From Prevotella sp. (GTDB taxonomy: Bacteria > Bacteroidota > Bacteroidia > Bacteroidales > Bacteroidaceae), in contig JAFVHO010000197.1 in assembly GCA_017474485.1 (NCBI GenBank), positions 1 through 36,354 on the forward strand: 36,354 bases of DNA, written 5' to 3'. How positions within the stretch are numbered: position 1 is the first letter of the stretch; every line of letters begins with the position of its first letter. Positions 16,347 to 24,203 of this stretch are shown piece by piece. The position numbers and the translations under genes are program-made. Under the pieces are notes generated by a model. That model had not been told where the DNA came from. It searched no databases and was given only the letters and a program-made list of their open reading frames with translations.

Positions 16347-17828
16347 TTATTTGTTTTTAATTTTTTCTATCTTCTTGAATTCCTCCAGCTGCATAGAAGC
16401 CTGTTTGACCCCTTGCTTCTGAGCTTGCTCAACCAGTTTAACGGCCTTTTCGACATCACCCTTAAGATATGCCACGAGACCTTCATTCATCGTCTTTTCA
16501 GGACAATTCTTTACTTTACGCAGATACTCGGCAGCTTCATCTGCCTCACCTTTTTTAATAGCCAGATAAGCCATCGTCAGGTTGATATAGGTATCATTGG
16601 GATAAAGCAGGGATGCCTTGCGGATAATAGAATAGTATTTCTGTTCGTCGTGGGCATACTTGTCTGCCAGTTTATAGATTTCGTTGAGACTAAGGTTGAT
16701 AGGACGCGTCTCAAAAACGACCTCCGATTCTTCGACGGTAAAAGGTCTGACCGTATAAACTACAGTATAGTTAGTACAACGCAACGATGGGAATATGTTT
16801 TTCAGCACATAGGAATATCCTTGACCTGCCTCCCTGCGCATACGGTTTTCTTTTGCATCGGGATCAATCTTGGCATTAGCTATGCTGAGCAACTTTTCGC
16901 GCTGAGGAATACTCTTGTCTCTCTTCAGGTGCTTGATAAATCCATCCCAGTTTTCACCCTTGCCATGTGCCTCCATTCTGATTCCTTTTACCATACCTGC
17001 CCGCTGCAGATATTGGTTAAGGGCTTCGGTACGTTTCTCACTGAGTGACAGGTTATGAGCATTCGAGCCTTCGGGCGATGCATAACCTTCAATGACCATT
17101 TTGCGGATACTGACATTAGAGTCGTTCTTAACAATGTTCACTGAGTTATGTATCTTCTGCAACTCTGCTGGGTTGTTCATATAGTCTGGCAAGATATTCC
17201 ACTTATTCACTACGAAGTTGAGATAAGCCGATCCTTTCTCTTCGCGAACCTTAACATTTTTGTCTGCAGGCGGAACCAGATAGACGGGAAACAGGTTAAC
17301 CTTCACAGCGACTTTGCCGACTTCCACCGGTTGGGGACGCAATGCGCCGACCAACTCTTCACCTCTTGATTTCTGCCTGTTGCAAGCACAACTGAGTTTG
17401 CGGACTTTCAGCACTGCCTTCTCCATCCAAGGCTCATATTTCACACTACGAAGATATTCAATCTTCAAATCCTTACCTTTCTTTTTACGCAAAGCCAAGG
17501 CATCAGGATATTCATTTTTCAAATCACGCTCAAAGTAGATTTGCTGGTTACGACTATTAACAAAGATCAGTGGCAACTCTGCTTTACGCAATGAGGTAGT
17601 ATCCACCAATTCTGGTGACAGAACAACCGACTGAGTAGCGGGAACATCCTGTATGGCAGTTATCTGTAAGGATACTACAACGTTGCTGTCCACCACTGCT
17701 ATGGCAGAACTGTTTATCTTCATCAGATAATCGTATTTGGCTTGATTGGTCCTGACATCTGCTAAAGTGGAAGAAGCGGATGCCGTGACAGGTAATAGTA
17801 TCAGGAATAGAATTCGGAATAGTTTCAT
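16347..17828 (-). CDS. DUF3868/OmpA-like/TPR protein of the fimbrial operon
   Basis: The 493-residue protein has a signal peptide (MKLFRILFLILLPVTASAS). Residues about 25-195 resemble DUF3868. Residues about 205-330 form an OmpA/MotB-like peptidoglycan-binding fold: 'VIEGYASPEGSNAHNLSLSEKRTEALNQYL' is the classic helix-loop motif. The C-terminus carries TPR-like helices ('YPNDTYINLTMAYLAIKKGEADEAAEYLRKV', 'MNEGLVAYLKGDVEKAVKLVEQA') and a Lys-rich end. DUF3868 proteins are regularly encoded with DUF3575 and Mfa-type fimbrial genes and are thought to sit in the periplasm or outer membrane. Spacing to both neighbours is under 20 bases. Confidence 0.85.
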   Translation of the reverse strand: MKLFRILFLILLPVTASASSTLADVRTNQAKYDYLMKINSSAIAVVDSNVVVSLQITAIQDVPATQSVVLSPELVDTTSLRKAELPLIFVNSRNQQIYFERDLKNEYPDALALRKKKGKDLKIEYLRSVKYEPWMEKAVLKVRKLSCACNRQKSRGEELVGALRPQPVEVGKVAVKVNLFPVYLVPPADKNVKVREEKGSAYLNFVVNKWNILPDYMNNPAELQKIHNSVNIVKNDSNVSIRKMVIEGYASPEGSNAHNLSLSEKRTEALNQYLQRAGMVKGIRMEAHGKGENWDGFIKHLKRDKSIPQREKLLSIANAKIDPDAKENRMRREAGQGYSYVLKNIFPSLRCTNYTVVYTVRPFTVEESEVVFETRPINLSLNEIYKLADKYAHDEQKYYSIIRKASLLYPNDTYINLTMAYLAIKKGEADEAAEYLRKVKNCPEKTMNEGLVAYLKGDVEKAVKLVEQAQKQGVKQASMQLEEFKKIEKIKNK

Positions 17829-17846
17829 GTCTAGTTGCTGTTAATA

Positions 17847-18416
17847 TTAAAATACGTATGAAATACTTAAGCCTAATCTGGAGATTCCTATATAGTGATA
17901 GTCATCGTATCCATAATAGGTTCCACACTCCTCACAATCAGTCTTTTTGTAATTGATATAAGTATAGCCAACACCTATCTCCGCACCGACATTCCAGTGT
18001 TTGGCCAAAGCATATTCATAGCCACAGCCTATACCTCCGCCAACCAGCCATCCCTCGTAGCGCTTCTGCTTGAGCCCATTGAGCAAAGTAAACAAAACGG
18101 CTTGTCCGCCTAAATTAAATTCACCAGAATGAACATAGGGACCGAAAAAGAATCCGTTCATTACTTGACAGGGCCATATACGGTATTGAGCCTGAACCAA
18201 CCAGTGCTTATGAACAGTTATGTTTCCTCTTTTCCAAGGTCGGATACTTCCATAAACATCCAACGAGGTTGACTTCGTACATGGAATTTCCACACCTGCC
18301 GATAAGGCCCCCGTAAAATCAAAAAGTATGTTATTGTTGACGGCTATTCGCTGCGCATGAGTCGAAACAGCCCCTGCAATTATCAACAACACAAATAGTA
18401 CATTCCTTTTTATCAT
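17847..18416 (-). CDS. DUF3575 family outer-membrane protein
   Basis: The 189-residue product has a signal peptide ending near THAQ. A barrel-like body starts with 'RIAVNNNILFDFTGALSAGVEIPCTKSTSLDVYGSIRPWKR', which is the DUF3575 signature. Later strands include 'WLVQAQYRIWPCQVMNGFFFGPYVH', 'EGWLVGGGIGCGYEYAL' and 'GAEIGVGYTYINYKK'. It ends in an aromatic strand, SISYVF. It is the first gene of the fimbrial operon, with a canonical promoter 43 bases upstream of its ATG. DUF3575 genes head many Bacteroidales fimbrial loci; the molecular role is not established. Confidence 0.85.
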   Translation of the reverse strand: MIKRNVLFVLLIIAGAVSTHAQRIAVNNNILFDFTGALSAGVEIPCTKSTSLDVYGSIRPWKRGNITVHKHWLVQAQYRIWPCQVMNGFFFGPYVHSGEFNLGGQAVLFTLLNGLKQKRYEGWLVGGGIGCGYEYALAKHWNVGAEIGVGYTYINYKKTDCEECGTYYGYDDYHYIGISRLGLSISYVF

Positions 18417-18458
18417 TAGTAATGCTAGATGAATAGTTATAGTCTGTATAATTGCCTA

Positions 18459-18489
18459 CAAATTTAACCAAAAAATCCGAAATGTACAA
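18459..18489 (-). promoter_or_regulatory. Promoter of the fimbrial operon
   Basis: On the minus strand TTG (18489-18487), 20 bases, then TAAATTTG (18466-18459) match the Bacteroidetes consensus. The divergent intergenic region (18417-18685) is very AT-rich. I see no invertible-element repeats flanking this promoter, and no clear TAnnTTTG for the divergent CotH gene. Confidence 0.75.
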
Positions 18490-18685
18490 GAAAAAACGTA
18501 AAATTTTTGTTTTTGCTTAAAAAAAAAGAACAAAAAAGAATAATTACTGCATACAAATACTATTTTTACTTAATGATAATAAATTGTGTTTGTTATTGCC
18601 GTATGTCAGGTTTCGTTGGAACGATAACAAATTTTTTTGTTTCCAGCCTTAAACCAAATAGCCTGTCAGTCATCTAAAAGACAGT

Positions 18686-20296
18686 ATGAAGCAGAAACAC
18701 AACGGAAAATTACAGTTATTATTGGCAGCACTCCTCATGACATCGATGGAGGCATGTGCCCAGTTTGGAGGATTCGGTGGTTTTGGTGGTTTCGGTGGCG
18801 ACATGCCCGATATGAGCAGTATGTTCCCACAAGTGAAACACACCAAGGTGGAAGAACTTAAATCAAACCTGCCTGTGGTTTATATCACCACAGATATAGC
18901 CCTGAATGCCCAGAAGAAGGTGACTGCCCACATGAAATGCGATGGCTTCGATGGACCAATCTGTATCAAACTGAGGGGCAACAGTTCGTTGGGGTTCAAC
19001 CAGAAGAAATACACGCTAGAAACACGCGACGAGAACGGCAAGGAACAGGATGTCGCCCTGCTGGGAATGCCTGCCCACAGCGATTGGGTGTTGCTGGCAC
19101 CTTACAACGACGTATCGACGCTGCGCGACCCGCTGGCCTTTGAGTTATGGCGCGAGATGGGGCACTGGGGGCCTCGCACCACGATGGTGGAACTGGTGAT
19201 GGATGGTGAATATCACGGCATCTACATCTTCTGCGAGGCCATCAAGCGGGGTGCAGAACGTGTCAACGTCAGCAAACTGAAGAAGACGGACATCAAAGGC
19301 CGTGACCTTACGGGCGGCTATATCCTGCGTATTGATACCTATAATGAAGACGATGCGACCTTTACGTCGAAGGTGCCAGGCATCGGCGACGGTATCATGA
19401 CAAGTCAGGTTACCTGGTCGTGCATCTATCCGAAGAAAAAGAACCTGCAATCCGAGCAGTTTACCTATATCCGGAATTTTGTCGATTCTATGGAACTCGT
19501 CATCCAGAGTGATTACTTTATGGATTATGAGAGGGGTTACGCCCACTATATCGACGTACAGTCGTTTGTAGATTATTTCATCCATACTGAACTCAGCCTG
19601 AATGCCGACGGCTACAAGCGCAGCGCATATTTCTATAAGGAGAAACTGCATGAGGACGGTACAGGTGGCAAGATACATGCGGGGCCCGTCTGGGACTACA
19701 ACCTTGCTTACGGTAACTGTAACTTCTGCAATGCCAACAACTTGGAGGCGTGGTGCTTCGAGGGCGGCAACACCAACCCCACTCCAGCCTTCTGGCAACG
19801 GTTGTTGCAGGATCCTGCCTTCAGGAAGGCTGTGAAGACCCGCTACAAGGAACTGCGCAAGGGCATCCTCAGTACGAAGCACCTGTATGAATATATTGAT
19901 AATCATGCCAAACTGGTGTCACAGGCTACAGACCGTCACTTCAAGGAGTATCCAGAATTGTTGGTGAGCGGCGAGGGCGGTTCCCAGTTCAATCCTGTTG
20001 GCATGTTTGCCAACTATCGCGTCAGTTCGTACGACGAGGAGATTAAGGTGTTGAAGAAATGGCTGGCAGACCGTCTCGCCTTCCTCGACAAGAACATCGA
20101 CCGCTTCGACAAAGACTGGGAACCCCGCATCCAAGAGCCCGTCGAGAAAAAGATGCAGTTCAATGGCTTCCCTGGTGGCGGATTCCAGTTTCCAGAGGGT
20201 GGCTTCCCTGGAATACCCCAAGGCGCTTCCCAGGTGGAGGTTTTCCAAATCTGCCCCCAGGCGGAGGATTTCCTTTCTAATTTTGGTGGTATTTGA
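18686..20296 (+). CDS. CotH family protein, probable late frameshift
   Basis: The 536-residue exported protein starts with a signal peptide (cleavage near EACAQ) and then a Gly-Phe run ('FGGFGGFGGFGG'). The body is CotH-like: 'IKLRGNSSLGFNQKKYTLET', 'LLAPYNDVSTLRDPLAFEL', 'VELVMDGEYHGIYIFCEAIKRG', 'GGYILRIDTY', 'GPVWDYNLAYGN'. CotH proteins are atypical protein kinases in spore-formers; the many Bacteroidetes versions are uncharacterised. The C-terminus has GFPGGGFQFPEGGFPG repeats. After PQG (about residue 513) the frame loses the repeat, while the frame one step away continues as FPGGGFPNLPPGGGFPF and stops at 20280. One missing base near 20225 explains this; see findings. It runs almost into the purine gene, whose promoter overlaps its end. 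Confidence 0.8.
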   Translation: MKQKHNGKLQLLLAALLMTSMEACAQFGGFGGFGGFGGDMPDMSSMFPQVKHTKVEELKSNLPVVYITTDIALNAQKKVTAHMKCDGFDGPICIKLRGNSSLGFNQKKYTLETRDENGKEQDVALLGMPAHSDWVLLAPYNDVSTLRDPLAFELWREMGHWGPRTTMVELVMDGEYHGIYIFCEAIKRGAERVNVSKLKKTDIKGRDLTGGYILRIDTYNEDDATFTSKVPGIGDGIMTSQVTWSCIYPKKKNLQSEQFTYIRNFVDSMELVIQSDYFMDYERGYAHYIDVQSFVDYFIHTELSLNADGYKRSAYFYKEKLHEDGTGGKIHAGPVWDYNLAYGNCNFCNANNLEAWCFEGGNTNPTPAFWQRLLQDPAFRKAVKTRYKELRKGILSTKHLYEYIDNHAKLVSQATDRHFKEYPELLVSGEGGSQFNPVGMFANYRVSSYDEEIKVLKKWLADRLAFLDKNIDRFDKDWEPRIQEPVEKKMQFNGFPGGGFQFPEGGFPGIPQGASQVEVFQICPQAEDFLSNFGGI

Positions 20297-20307
20297 AAAA
20301 AAATCCG

Positions 20308-20315
20308 TACCTTTG
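20308..20315 (+). promoter_or_regulatory. -7 element (TACCTTTG) for the AICAR transformylase gene
   Basis: TACCTTTG matches TAnnTTTG. A TTTTG lies at 20281-20285, 22 bases away, slightly longer than usual. The position, 28 bases before the ATG at 20344, shows that the upstream in-frame TTG at 20293 is not the real start. Confidence 0.6.
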
Positions 20316-20343
20316 CAGACAGATATATAAAACTGTAATAAAA

Positions 20344-21531
20344 ATGAAAGAATTAGCACTGAAGTACGGATGCAATCCCAATCAGAAGCCCTCGCGTATC
20401 TTTATGACAGAGGGCGAGTTACCTATCGAAGTGATTAACGGTCGTCCTGGCTACATCAACTTCCTCGACGCACTGAATGCGTGGCAGTTGGTGAAGGAAC
20501 TGAAAGAGGCTACGGGCCTTCCCGCTGCTGCCTCGTTCAAGCATGTAAGCCCTGCTGGCGCTGCCGTTGGACTGCCACTGAGCGACACACTGAAGAAGAT
20601 ATATTTTGTGGACGATGTGAAGGGATTGGATGAGAGTGCCATTGCCTGTGCCTATGCTCGTGCTCGTGGTGCTGACCGCATGTCGAGCTATGGTGACTTC
20701 GTAGCCCTGAGCGATACCTGCGACGCTACGACAGCCCTGCTGTTGAAGCGCGAGGTGAGCGACGGTGTCATTGCTCCTGACTACACGGCTGAAGCTATCG
20801 AGATACTGAAGGATAAGCGCAAGGGTACGTATAATGTCATCAAAATTGACCCCACGTACAAGCCTGAACCCATCGAGCGCAAGCAGTGTTTTGGTGTGAC
20901 CTTCGAACAGGGTCGCAACGAAATAAAATTGGACGATCCTGCCTTGTTCGAGAATATCCCCACACAGAACAAGACCTTCAGTGCCGATGCTAAGCGCGAC
21001 CTGATTATCGCACTGATTACATTGAAATATACGCAGTCGAACTCAGTTTGCTACGTGAAGGATGGACAGGCTATCGGTATCGGTGCCGGACAGCAAAGCC
21101 GTATTCACTGCACCCGTCTGGCTGGTAACAAGGCCGACATCTGGTGGTTGCGCCAGCATCCGAAGGTGATGGCACTACCCTTTAAGGAGGGAATCCGCCG
21201 TGCCGACCGCGACAACACCATCGATGTGTATATCTCTGAGGACGAACACGATGACGTACTGCGCGATGGTGCCTGGCAGCAGTTCTTTACGGAGCAGCCC
21301 GAGGTGCTGACCTTGGCTGAGAAGAAAGAGTGGATTGCCAAGAACACAAAAGTTGCATTGGGCTCCGACGCCTTCTTCCCCTTTGGCGACAATATCGAGC
21401 GTGCCCACAAGAGTGGTGTTGAGTTCATTGCCCAGGCTGGCGGCTCTGTTCGCGACGATCATGTCATCATGACATGCGACAAGTACGGTATTGCGATGGC
21501 ATTTACAGGCGTAAGATTGTTCCATCATTAA
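20344..21531 (+). CDS. Stand-alone AICAR formyltransferase (PurH C-terminal-type)
   Basis: The 395-residue protein corresponds to the AICARFT part of bifunctional PurH. It transfers a formyl group from 10-formyl-tetrahydrofolate to AICAR in the penultimate step of IMP synthesis, in the cytosol. Diagnostic motifs are 'LKYGCNPNQKPSRIF' at the start, 'SFKHVSPAGAA' with the catalytic Lys-His pair at residues 66-67, 'YTQSNSVCYVKDGQAIGIGAGQQSRIHCTRLA', 'SDAFFPFGDNIERA' and 'SVRDDHVIMTCDKYGIAMAFTGVRLFHH'. The IMP cyclohydrolase domain found N-terminally in usual PurH (about 510-530 residues) is absent, and the upstream DNA does not encode it. IMP cyclohydrolase must therefore be supplied elsewhere. 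I left the symbol empty to avoid implying the bifunctional enzyme. Confidence 0.9.
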   Translation: MKELALKYGCNPNQKPSRIFMTEGELPIEVINGRPGYINFLDALNAWQLVKELKEATGLPAAASFKHVSPAGAAVGLPLSDTLKKIYFVDDVKGLDESAIACAYARARGADRMSSYGDFVALSDTCDATTALLLKREVSDGVIAPDYTAEAIEILKDKRKGTYNVIKIDPTYKPEPIERKQCFGVTFEQGRNEIKLDDPALFENIPTQNKTFSADAKRDLIIALITLKYTQSNSVCYVKDGQAIGIGAGQQSRIHCTRLAGNKADIWWLRQHPKVMALPFKEGIRRADRDNTIDVYISEDEHDDVLRDGAWQQFFTEQPEVLTLAEKKEWIAKNTKVALGSDAFFPFGDNIERAHKSGVEFIAQAGGSVRDDHVIMTCDKYGIAMAFTGVRLFHH

Positions 21532-21667
21532 GAATTAGGAATGTGGAATGAGGAATGAAGAATGTTCGCTTGCAGCGATTGTCAATGAACGATGTGGAAT
21601 TTTTCATTCAACACTCAAACATCGCAGCGAAGCGAGAATCATTCAACATTCCACACTCAACATTTTT
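21532..21667. repeat. Degenerate heptanucleotide arrays in inverted arrangement
   Basis: After the AICARFT stop the sequence runs in 7-base units GAATNNN, five copies at 21532-21566. Units of the complementary form, CAYTCAA and variants, occur at 21605-21618 and 21640-21667. Between them TTCGCTTGCAGCGA-like and TCGCAGCGAAGCGA-like segments are roughly complementary. No gene or promoter is visible. Confidence 0.75.
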
Positions 21668-21672
21668 AGAAT

Positions 21673-21870
21673 ATGAGTAAGGAATCAGACTTCCAGGAGA
21701 TACTGGAGAATGGCATCAACTTCGGTCGTGGCGGTGGTCCTCGCAAAGAGGAGGACAAGGTGAAGACCAAGGCCAAGAAGAAAAAGTATATTACTGGTGC
21801 TCACGGTAGCGGCTCTGCTCGGCAGAAAGCCAAATACCGTGAGCAGCGGGCCAACCGCCATAAGAAGTAG
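21673..21870 (+). CDS. Small basic protein of unknown function (65 aa)
   Basis: The protein begins MSKESDFQEILENGINFGRG and is then dominated by Lys/Arg ('KVKTKAKKKKY', 'SARQKAKYREQRANRHKK'). It has no signal peptide, membrane segment or cysteine. Highly basic composition suggests nucleic-acid or ribosome association, but I do not recognise the family. It has a plausible ATG and codon use like its neighbours, and lies 59 bases ahead of the GH53 gene on the same strand. Confidence 0.5.
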   Translation: MSKESDFQEILENGINFGRGGGPRKEEDKVKTKAKKKKYITGAHGSGSARQKAKYREQRANRHKK

Positions 21871-21878
21871 GGGAAAAG

Positions 21879-21907
21879 GTAAAAAAGTAAAAAAGTAAAA
21901 AAGTAAA
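21879..21907. repeat. 8-bp tandem repeat (GTAAAAAA, three full copies plus partial)
   Basis: Units begin at 21879, 21887, 21895 and 21903 in the short gap before the GH53 gene. It is a poly-A-rich simple repeat that could vary in length and alter the leader of the downstream gene. Confidence 0.7.
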
Positions 21908-21929
21908 GAAAAACAAAACTACTGACGAT

Positions 21930-23165
21930 ATGAGAAAACTACTACTATTATTATTTACCGTAGTGACCATGATGGCTCCCGCCCAAAAATATGTCGGCGG
22001 CGATATCTCCATGCTTCCAAAGTATGAAGATGCCGGTGTAGTCTATAAGGACAAGGACGGCAATACCGTCCAGCCATTGACATTCTTTAAAGAGCAAGGG
22101 CTAAACGCTATGCGCGTACGCCTCTTCGTCGACCCTTCGCAAGACAACGACAAAGCCGTGTGTCAAGACCTCGATTACGTCAAGACTATGGGTAAGCGCA
22201 TCAAGGATGCAGGACTACAGTTCATGCTTGACTTCCATTATAGCGACACATGGGCTGACCCTGGCAAACAATGGACGCCTAATGCTTGGAAGAATCTGAA
22301 CGATGCCGACCTTGCCAACAAGGTCTATGAGTACACGAAGGACTGTCTGCAGCAGTTGAAGGATGCTGGTGCCGAGCCTGACATGATTCAGACGGGTAAC
22401 GAGATATCCTATGGTATGCTGTGGGGAACACAGGCTGCCGTGGGCAGCAACCAAACCAACCGTTGCTACACCAGCAGCAGTTCTGCCAACTGGAACCGCT
22501 TCTTCAACTTGCTCAAAAAGGCTGGTCAAGCTTGTCGCGAGACGTGTCCCAACGCCAAGATAATCCTACATAGTGAACGAACACCCAAGCCTAGTGTTCT
22601 CACGGATTTCTTTGACAGGATGAAGAACAACGCCATCGACTACGACATCATCGGACTGAGCTACTACCCTGACCATCATGGCAACCTGGCCACACTGGAA
22701 ACTGCCCTGAATACGCTGGAGGGCAAAGCTTATGGCAAAGACATCATGATAGTCGAGACAGGTTACAGCTATGCATGGGCTATTGGCACAGAGTTCAATT
22801 ATACAGCCACCTACCCCTATACCGAAGAAGGACAGCGCCGCTTTACTGCCGACCTCGTTACCCTACTGAACCAACACAGCAGCGTAAAGGGTCTCTTCTG
22901 GTGGTGGCCTGAGGACAACGGCAACAAGCAAGTCACTAATAATTGGTGGAATGCAGCCCTCTACGACCACAATACAGGCAAGCCCTATGCTGCCCTCTAC
23001 GAACTGAAGAACTTCGTTGGCGGTAGTTCAAGCATTGGTACCGTGAACCATGAACCATTAACCAATAACCAAACATGGTACACCCTGGATGGTCGCCGCC
23101 TTGCAGCCAAGCCATCAGCCAAGGGTCTCTATATCCATAACGGCATTAAGATCGTGATTAAATAA
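21930..23165 (+). CDS. GH53 arabinogalactan endo-beta-1,4-galactanase
   Basis: The 411-residue secreted enzyme has a signal peptide (cleavage near APAQ) and a GH53 (beta/alpha)8 domain. Motifs are 'VGGDISMLPKYEDAG', 'GLNAMRVRLFVDP', 'LQFMLDFHYSDTWADPGKQ', 'MIQTGNEI' with the acid/base Glu158, 'DIIGLSYYP' and 'IMIVETGYSYAW' with the nucleophile Glu276. It hydrolyses beta-1,4-galactan, the side chains of pectic arabinogalactan. After a short linker (encoded partly by a 7-bp tandem repeat at 23044-23071) the C-terminus is WYTLDGRRLAAKPSAKGLYI and HNGIKIVIK, the Prevotella-type sorting tail associated with type IX secretion. It therefore probably acts at the cell surface or outside. No susCD pair is adjacent. 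Confidence 0.9.
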   Translation: MRKLLLLLFTVVTMMAPAQKYVGGDISMLPKYEDAGVVYKDKDGNTVQPLTFFKEQGLNAMRVRLFVDPSQDNDKAVCQDLDYVKTMGKRIKDAGLQFMLDFHYSDTWADPGKQWTPNAWKNLNDADLANKVYEYTKDCLQQLKDAGAEPDMIQTGNEISYGMLWGTQAAVGSNQTNRCYTSSSSANWNRFFNLLKKAGQACRETCPNAKIILHSERTPKPSVLTDFFDRMKNNAIDYDIIGLSYYPDHHGNLATLETALNTLEGKAYGKDIMIVETGYSYAWAIGTEFNYTATYPYTEEGQRRFTADLVTLLNQHSSVKGLFWWWPEDNGNKQVTNNWWNAALYDHNTGKPYAALYELKNFVGGSSSIGTVNHEPLTNNQTWYTLDGRRLAAKPSAKGLYIHNGIKIVIK

Positions 23166-23404
23166 TGATTCTCGCGTTGAGCTGCAGAGAGTATAAGCAT
23201 CTGTGATGCGCTAAAACCCGAGGAGGGCGGCGCTTCCGCAACAACGGAAGGAGCCGCACGTTGTTTGCCGTCAGGAGCCTCGAATTTGAACTCGTGAGTG
23301 ACACTCACGAGTTGAACGCCCTCAGTATTGAGTTTCTTTTTTAGCCAACGCCAGTAGTTACCTGCTCTTACATAATCAAAGTAACTTTTCACATCTTCCA
23401 TCAT
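23129..23404 (-). pseudogene. Probable BRO-N/antirepressor-like gene fragment
   Basis: The first 51 codons (23252-23404) read as 'YFDYVRAGNYWRWLKKKL', then 'QLVSVTHEFKFEAPDGKQRAA'. This resembles the N-terminal region of phage BRO/DinD-type proteins, where a W-x-x-L-K-K-K-L segment precedes 'QLVS...KL.A.DGK'. The rest of the frame (to 23129) overlaps the end of the GH53 gene antisense and looks non-homologous. The fragment lacks most of the expected 200 or more residues. Two hairpins lie within it (AACTCGTGAGT pairing at 23289-23313 and TTCCG/CGGAA near 23230-23255). It could be a relic of a mobile element bordering the island. Confidence 0.35.
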
Positions 23405-23457
23405 CCATCAAACATCATACATCTTATTGAAATTGGTTCCAGTTCTCAGACTAAAGT

Positions 23458-23476
23458 CAGAGTGTGGCGGTGCAAT
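23458..23476. repeat. Left copy of a 19-nt direct repeat bounding the island
   Basis: CAGAGTGTGGCGGTGCAAT occurs here and again, same orientation, at 29125-29143. The preceding 20 or so bases are also similar (TCTCAGACTAAAGT here, TCTCTGACTTGAAGGTG there). The two copies enclose hicAB and the six-gene operon. Confidence 0.75.
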
Positions 23477-23536
23477 CCGATTTCTAATCTCATTATACCA
23501 AATTTTATATTAATTGATGAAAAAACAAGAGAAAAA

Positions 23537-23568
23537 TTTGGAAATGTGACTACAAATAGTTACATTTG
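23537..23568 (+). promoter_or_regulatory. Promoter of the hicAB operon
   Basis: TTTG (23537-23540), 20 bases, then TACATTTG (23561-23568). Because the -7 box overlaps a possible upstream TTG start (23566), translation must begin at the ATG at 23587. Confidence 0.8.
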
Positions 23569-23586
23569 CAACCAAATTCAGTTGCA

Positions 23587-23859
23587 ATGAACAAAAAGAG
23601 CAAACTTATACAACGATTCAGGACCCTGCCCAGAGACTTTACCTTCGACGAAATGGTAGCAATATTCAAAGGCTGTGGCTTTACTCTCAGCAACAAAGGA
23701 GCAACATCAGGATCCAGAATAGAATTCATTAACGAAAACGACGGCAACAGTTACATCATGCACAAACCACATCCGTCGAACATCATTAAAGGCTATGTCA
23801 TGCGACAAGTATATAATTATTTGGAAGTAAACGGTTATTTTGATAAAAAAGAGGACTAG
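23587..23859 (+). CDS. hicA: HicA family toxin (mRNA interferase-like)
   Basis: The 90-residue protein has the small dsRBD-like HicA fold pattern: 'TFDEMVAIFKGCGFTLSNKGATSGSRIEF', then 'YIMHKPHPSNIIKGYVMRQVYNYL'. HicA toxins cleave mRNA and are neutralised by HicB. In classical HicA a conserved His follows the GxxSG-like turn; here that place is taken by Arg44 (GSR), while His59 and His62 lie in the later 'HKPHP' segment. This Arg form is one I associate with Bacteroidetes. The stop is 2 bases from the hicB ATG. Confidence 0.8.
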   Translation: MNKKSKLIQRFRTLPRDFTFDEMVAIFKGCGFTLSNKGATSGSRIEFINENDGNSYIMHKPHPSNIIKGYVMRQVYNYLEVNGYFDKKED

Positions 23860-23861
23860 TT

Positions 23862-24203
23862 ATGGGGTATTTAAAGTACAAAGGCTACACTGGTAGCGTA
23901 GAATATAGTGAAGAGGACAACTGCCTCTTCGGTAAGGTTCAAGGAATGAGCAAGGATGCCATTACCTATGAAGGTTCAAACATTGACGAACTCCGTCAGG
24001 ATTTCGAGGGAGCCATTGACGACTATCTGGCTCTTTGTGAGGCTCGTCATGTTAAGCCTCGCAAGCCCTATAGTGGCACATTCAATGTCCGAGTATCGCC
24101 AGAGATTCACAGTGCCATTGCCATGCTTGCCCAAGAGGCTGGCATCACACTTAATGCATTTGTCCGACAGGTATTGGCAAAAGAAGTGAAAGTCGCAGTA
24201 TGA
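23862..24203 (+). CDS. hicB: HicB family antitoxin
   Basis: The 113-residue protein has the HicB partial RNase H-like fold at the N-terminus ('GYTGSVEYSEEDNCLFGKVQGMSKDAITYEG', 'ELRQDFEGAIDDYLALC'). A ribbon-helix-helix-like DNA-binding end follows ('SGTFNVRVSPEIHSAIAMLAQEAGITLNAFVRQVL'). It should neutralise HicA and repress the promoter at 23537-23568. The 24204-24460 interval downstream has no supported gene and no clear terminator. Confidence 0.85.
   Translation: MGYLKYKGYTGSVEYSEEDNCLFGKVQGMSKDAITYEGSNIDELRQDFEGAIDDYLALCEARHVKPRKPYSGTFNVRVSPEIHSAIAMLAQEAGITLNAFVRQVLAKEVKVAV

Noticed and set aside
18417..18685. Possible invertible promoter for the fimbrial operon
   Set aside because: I found no inverted repeats flanking the promoter at 18459-18489 and no recombinase nearby, so phase inversion is not supported.
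19145..19906. 253-codon minus-strand frame inside the CotH gene
   Set aside because: It is the antisense shadow of a well-supported CotH domain; no motif or promoter.
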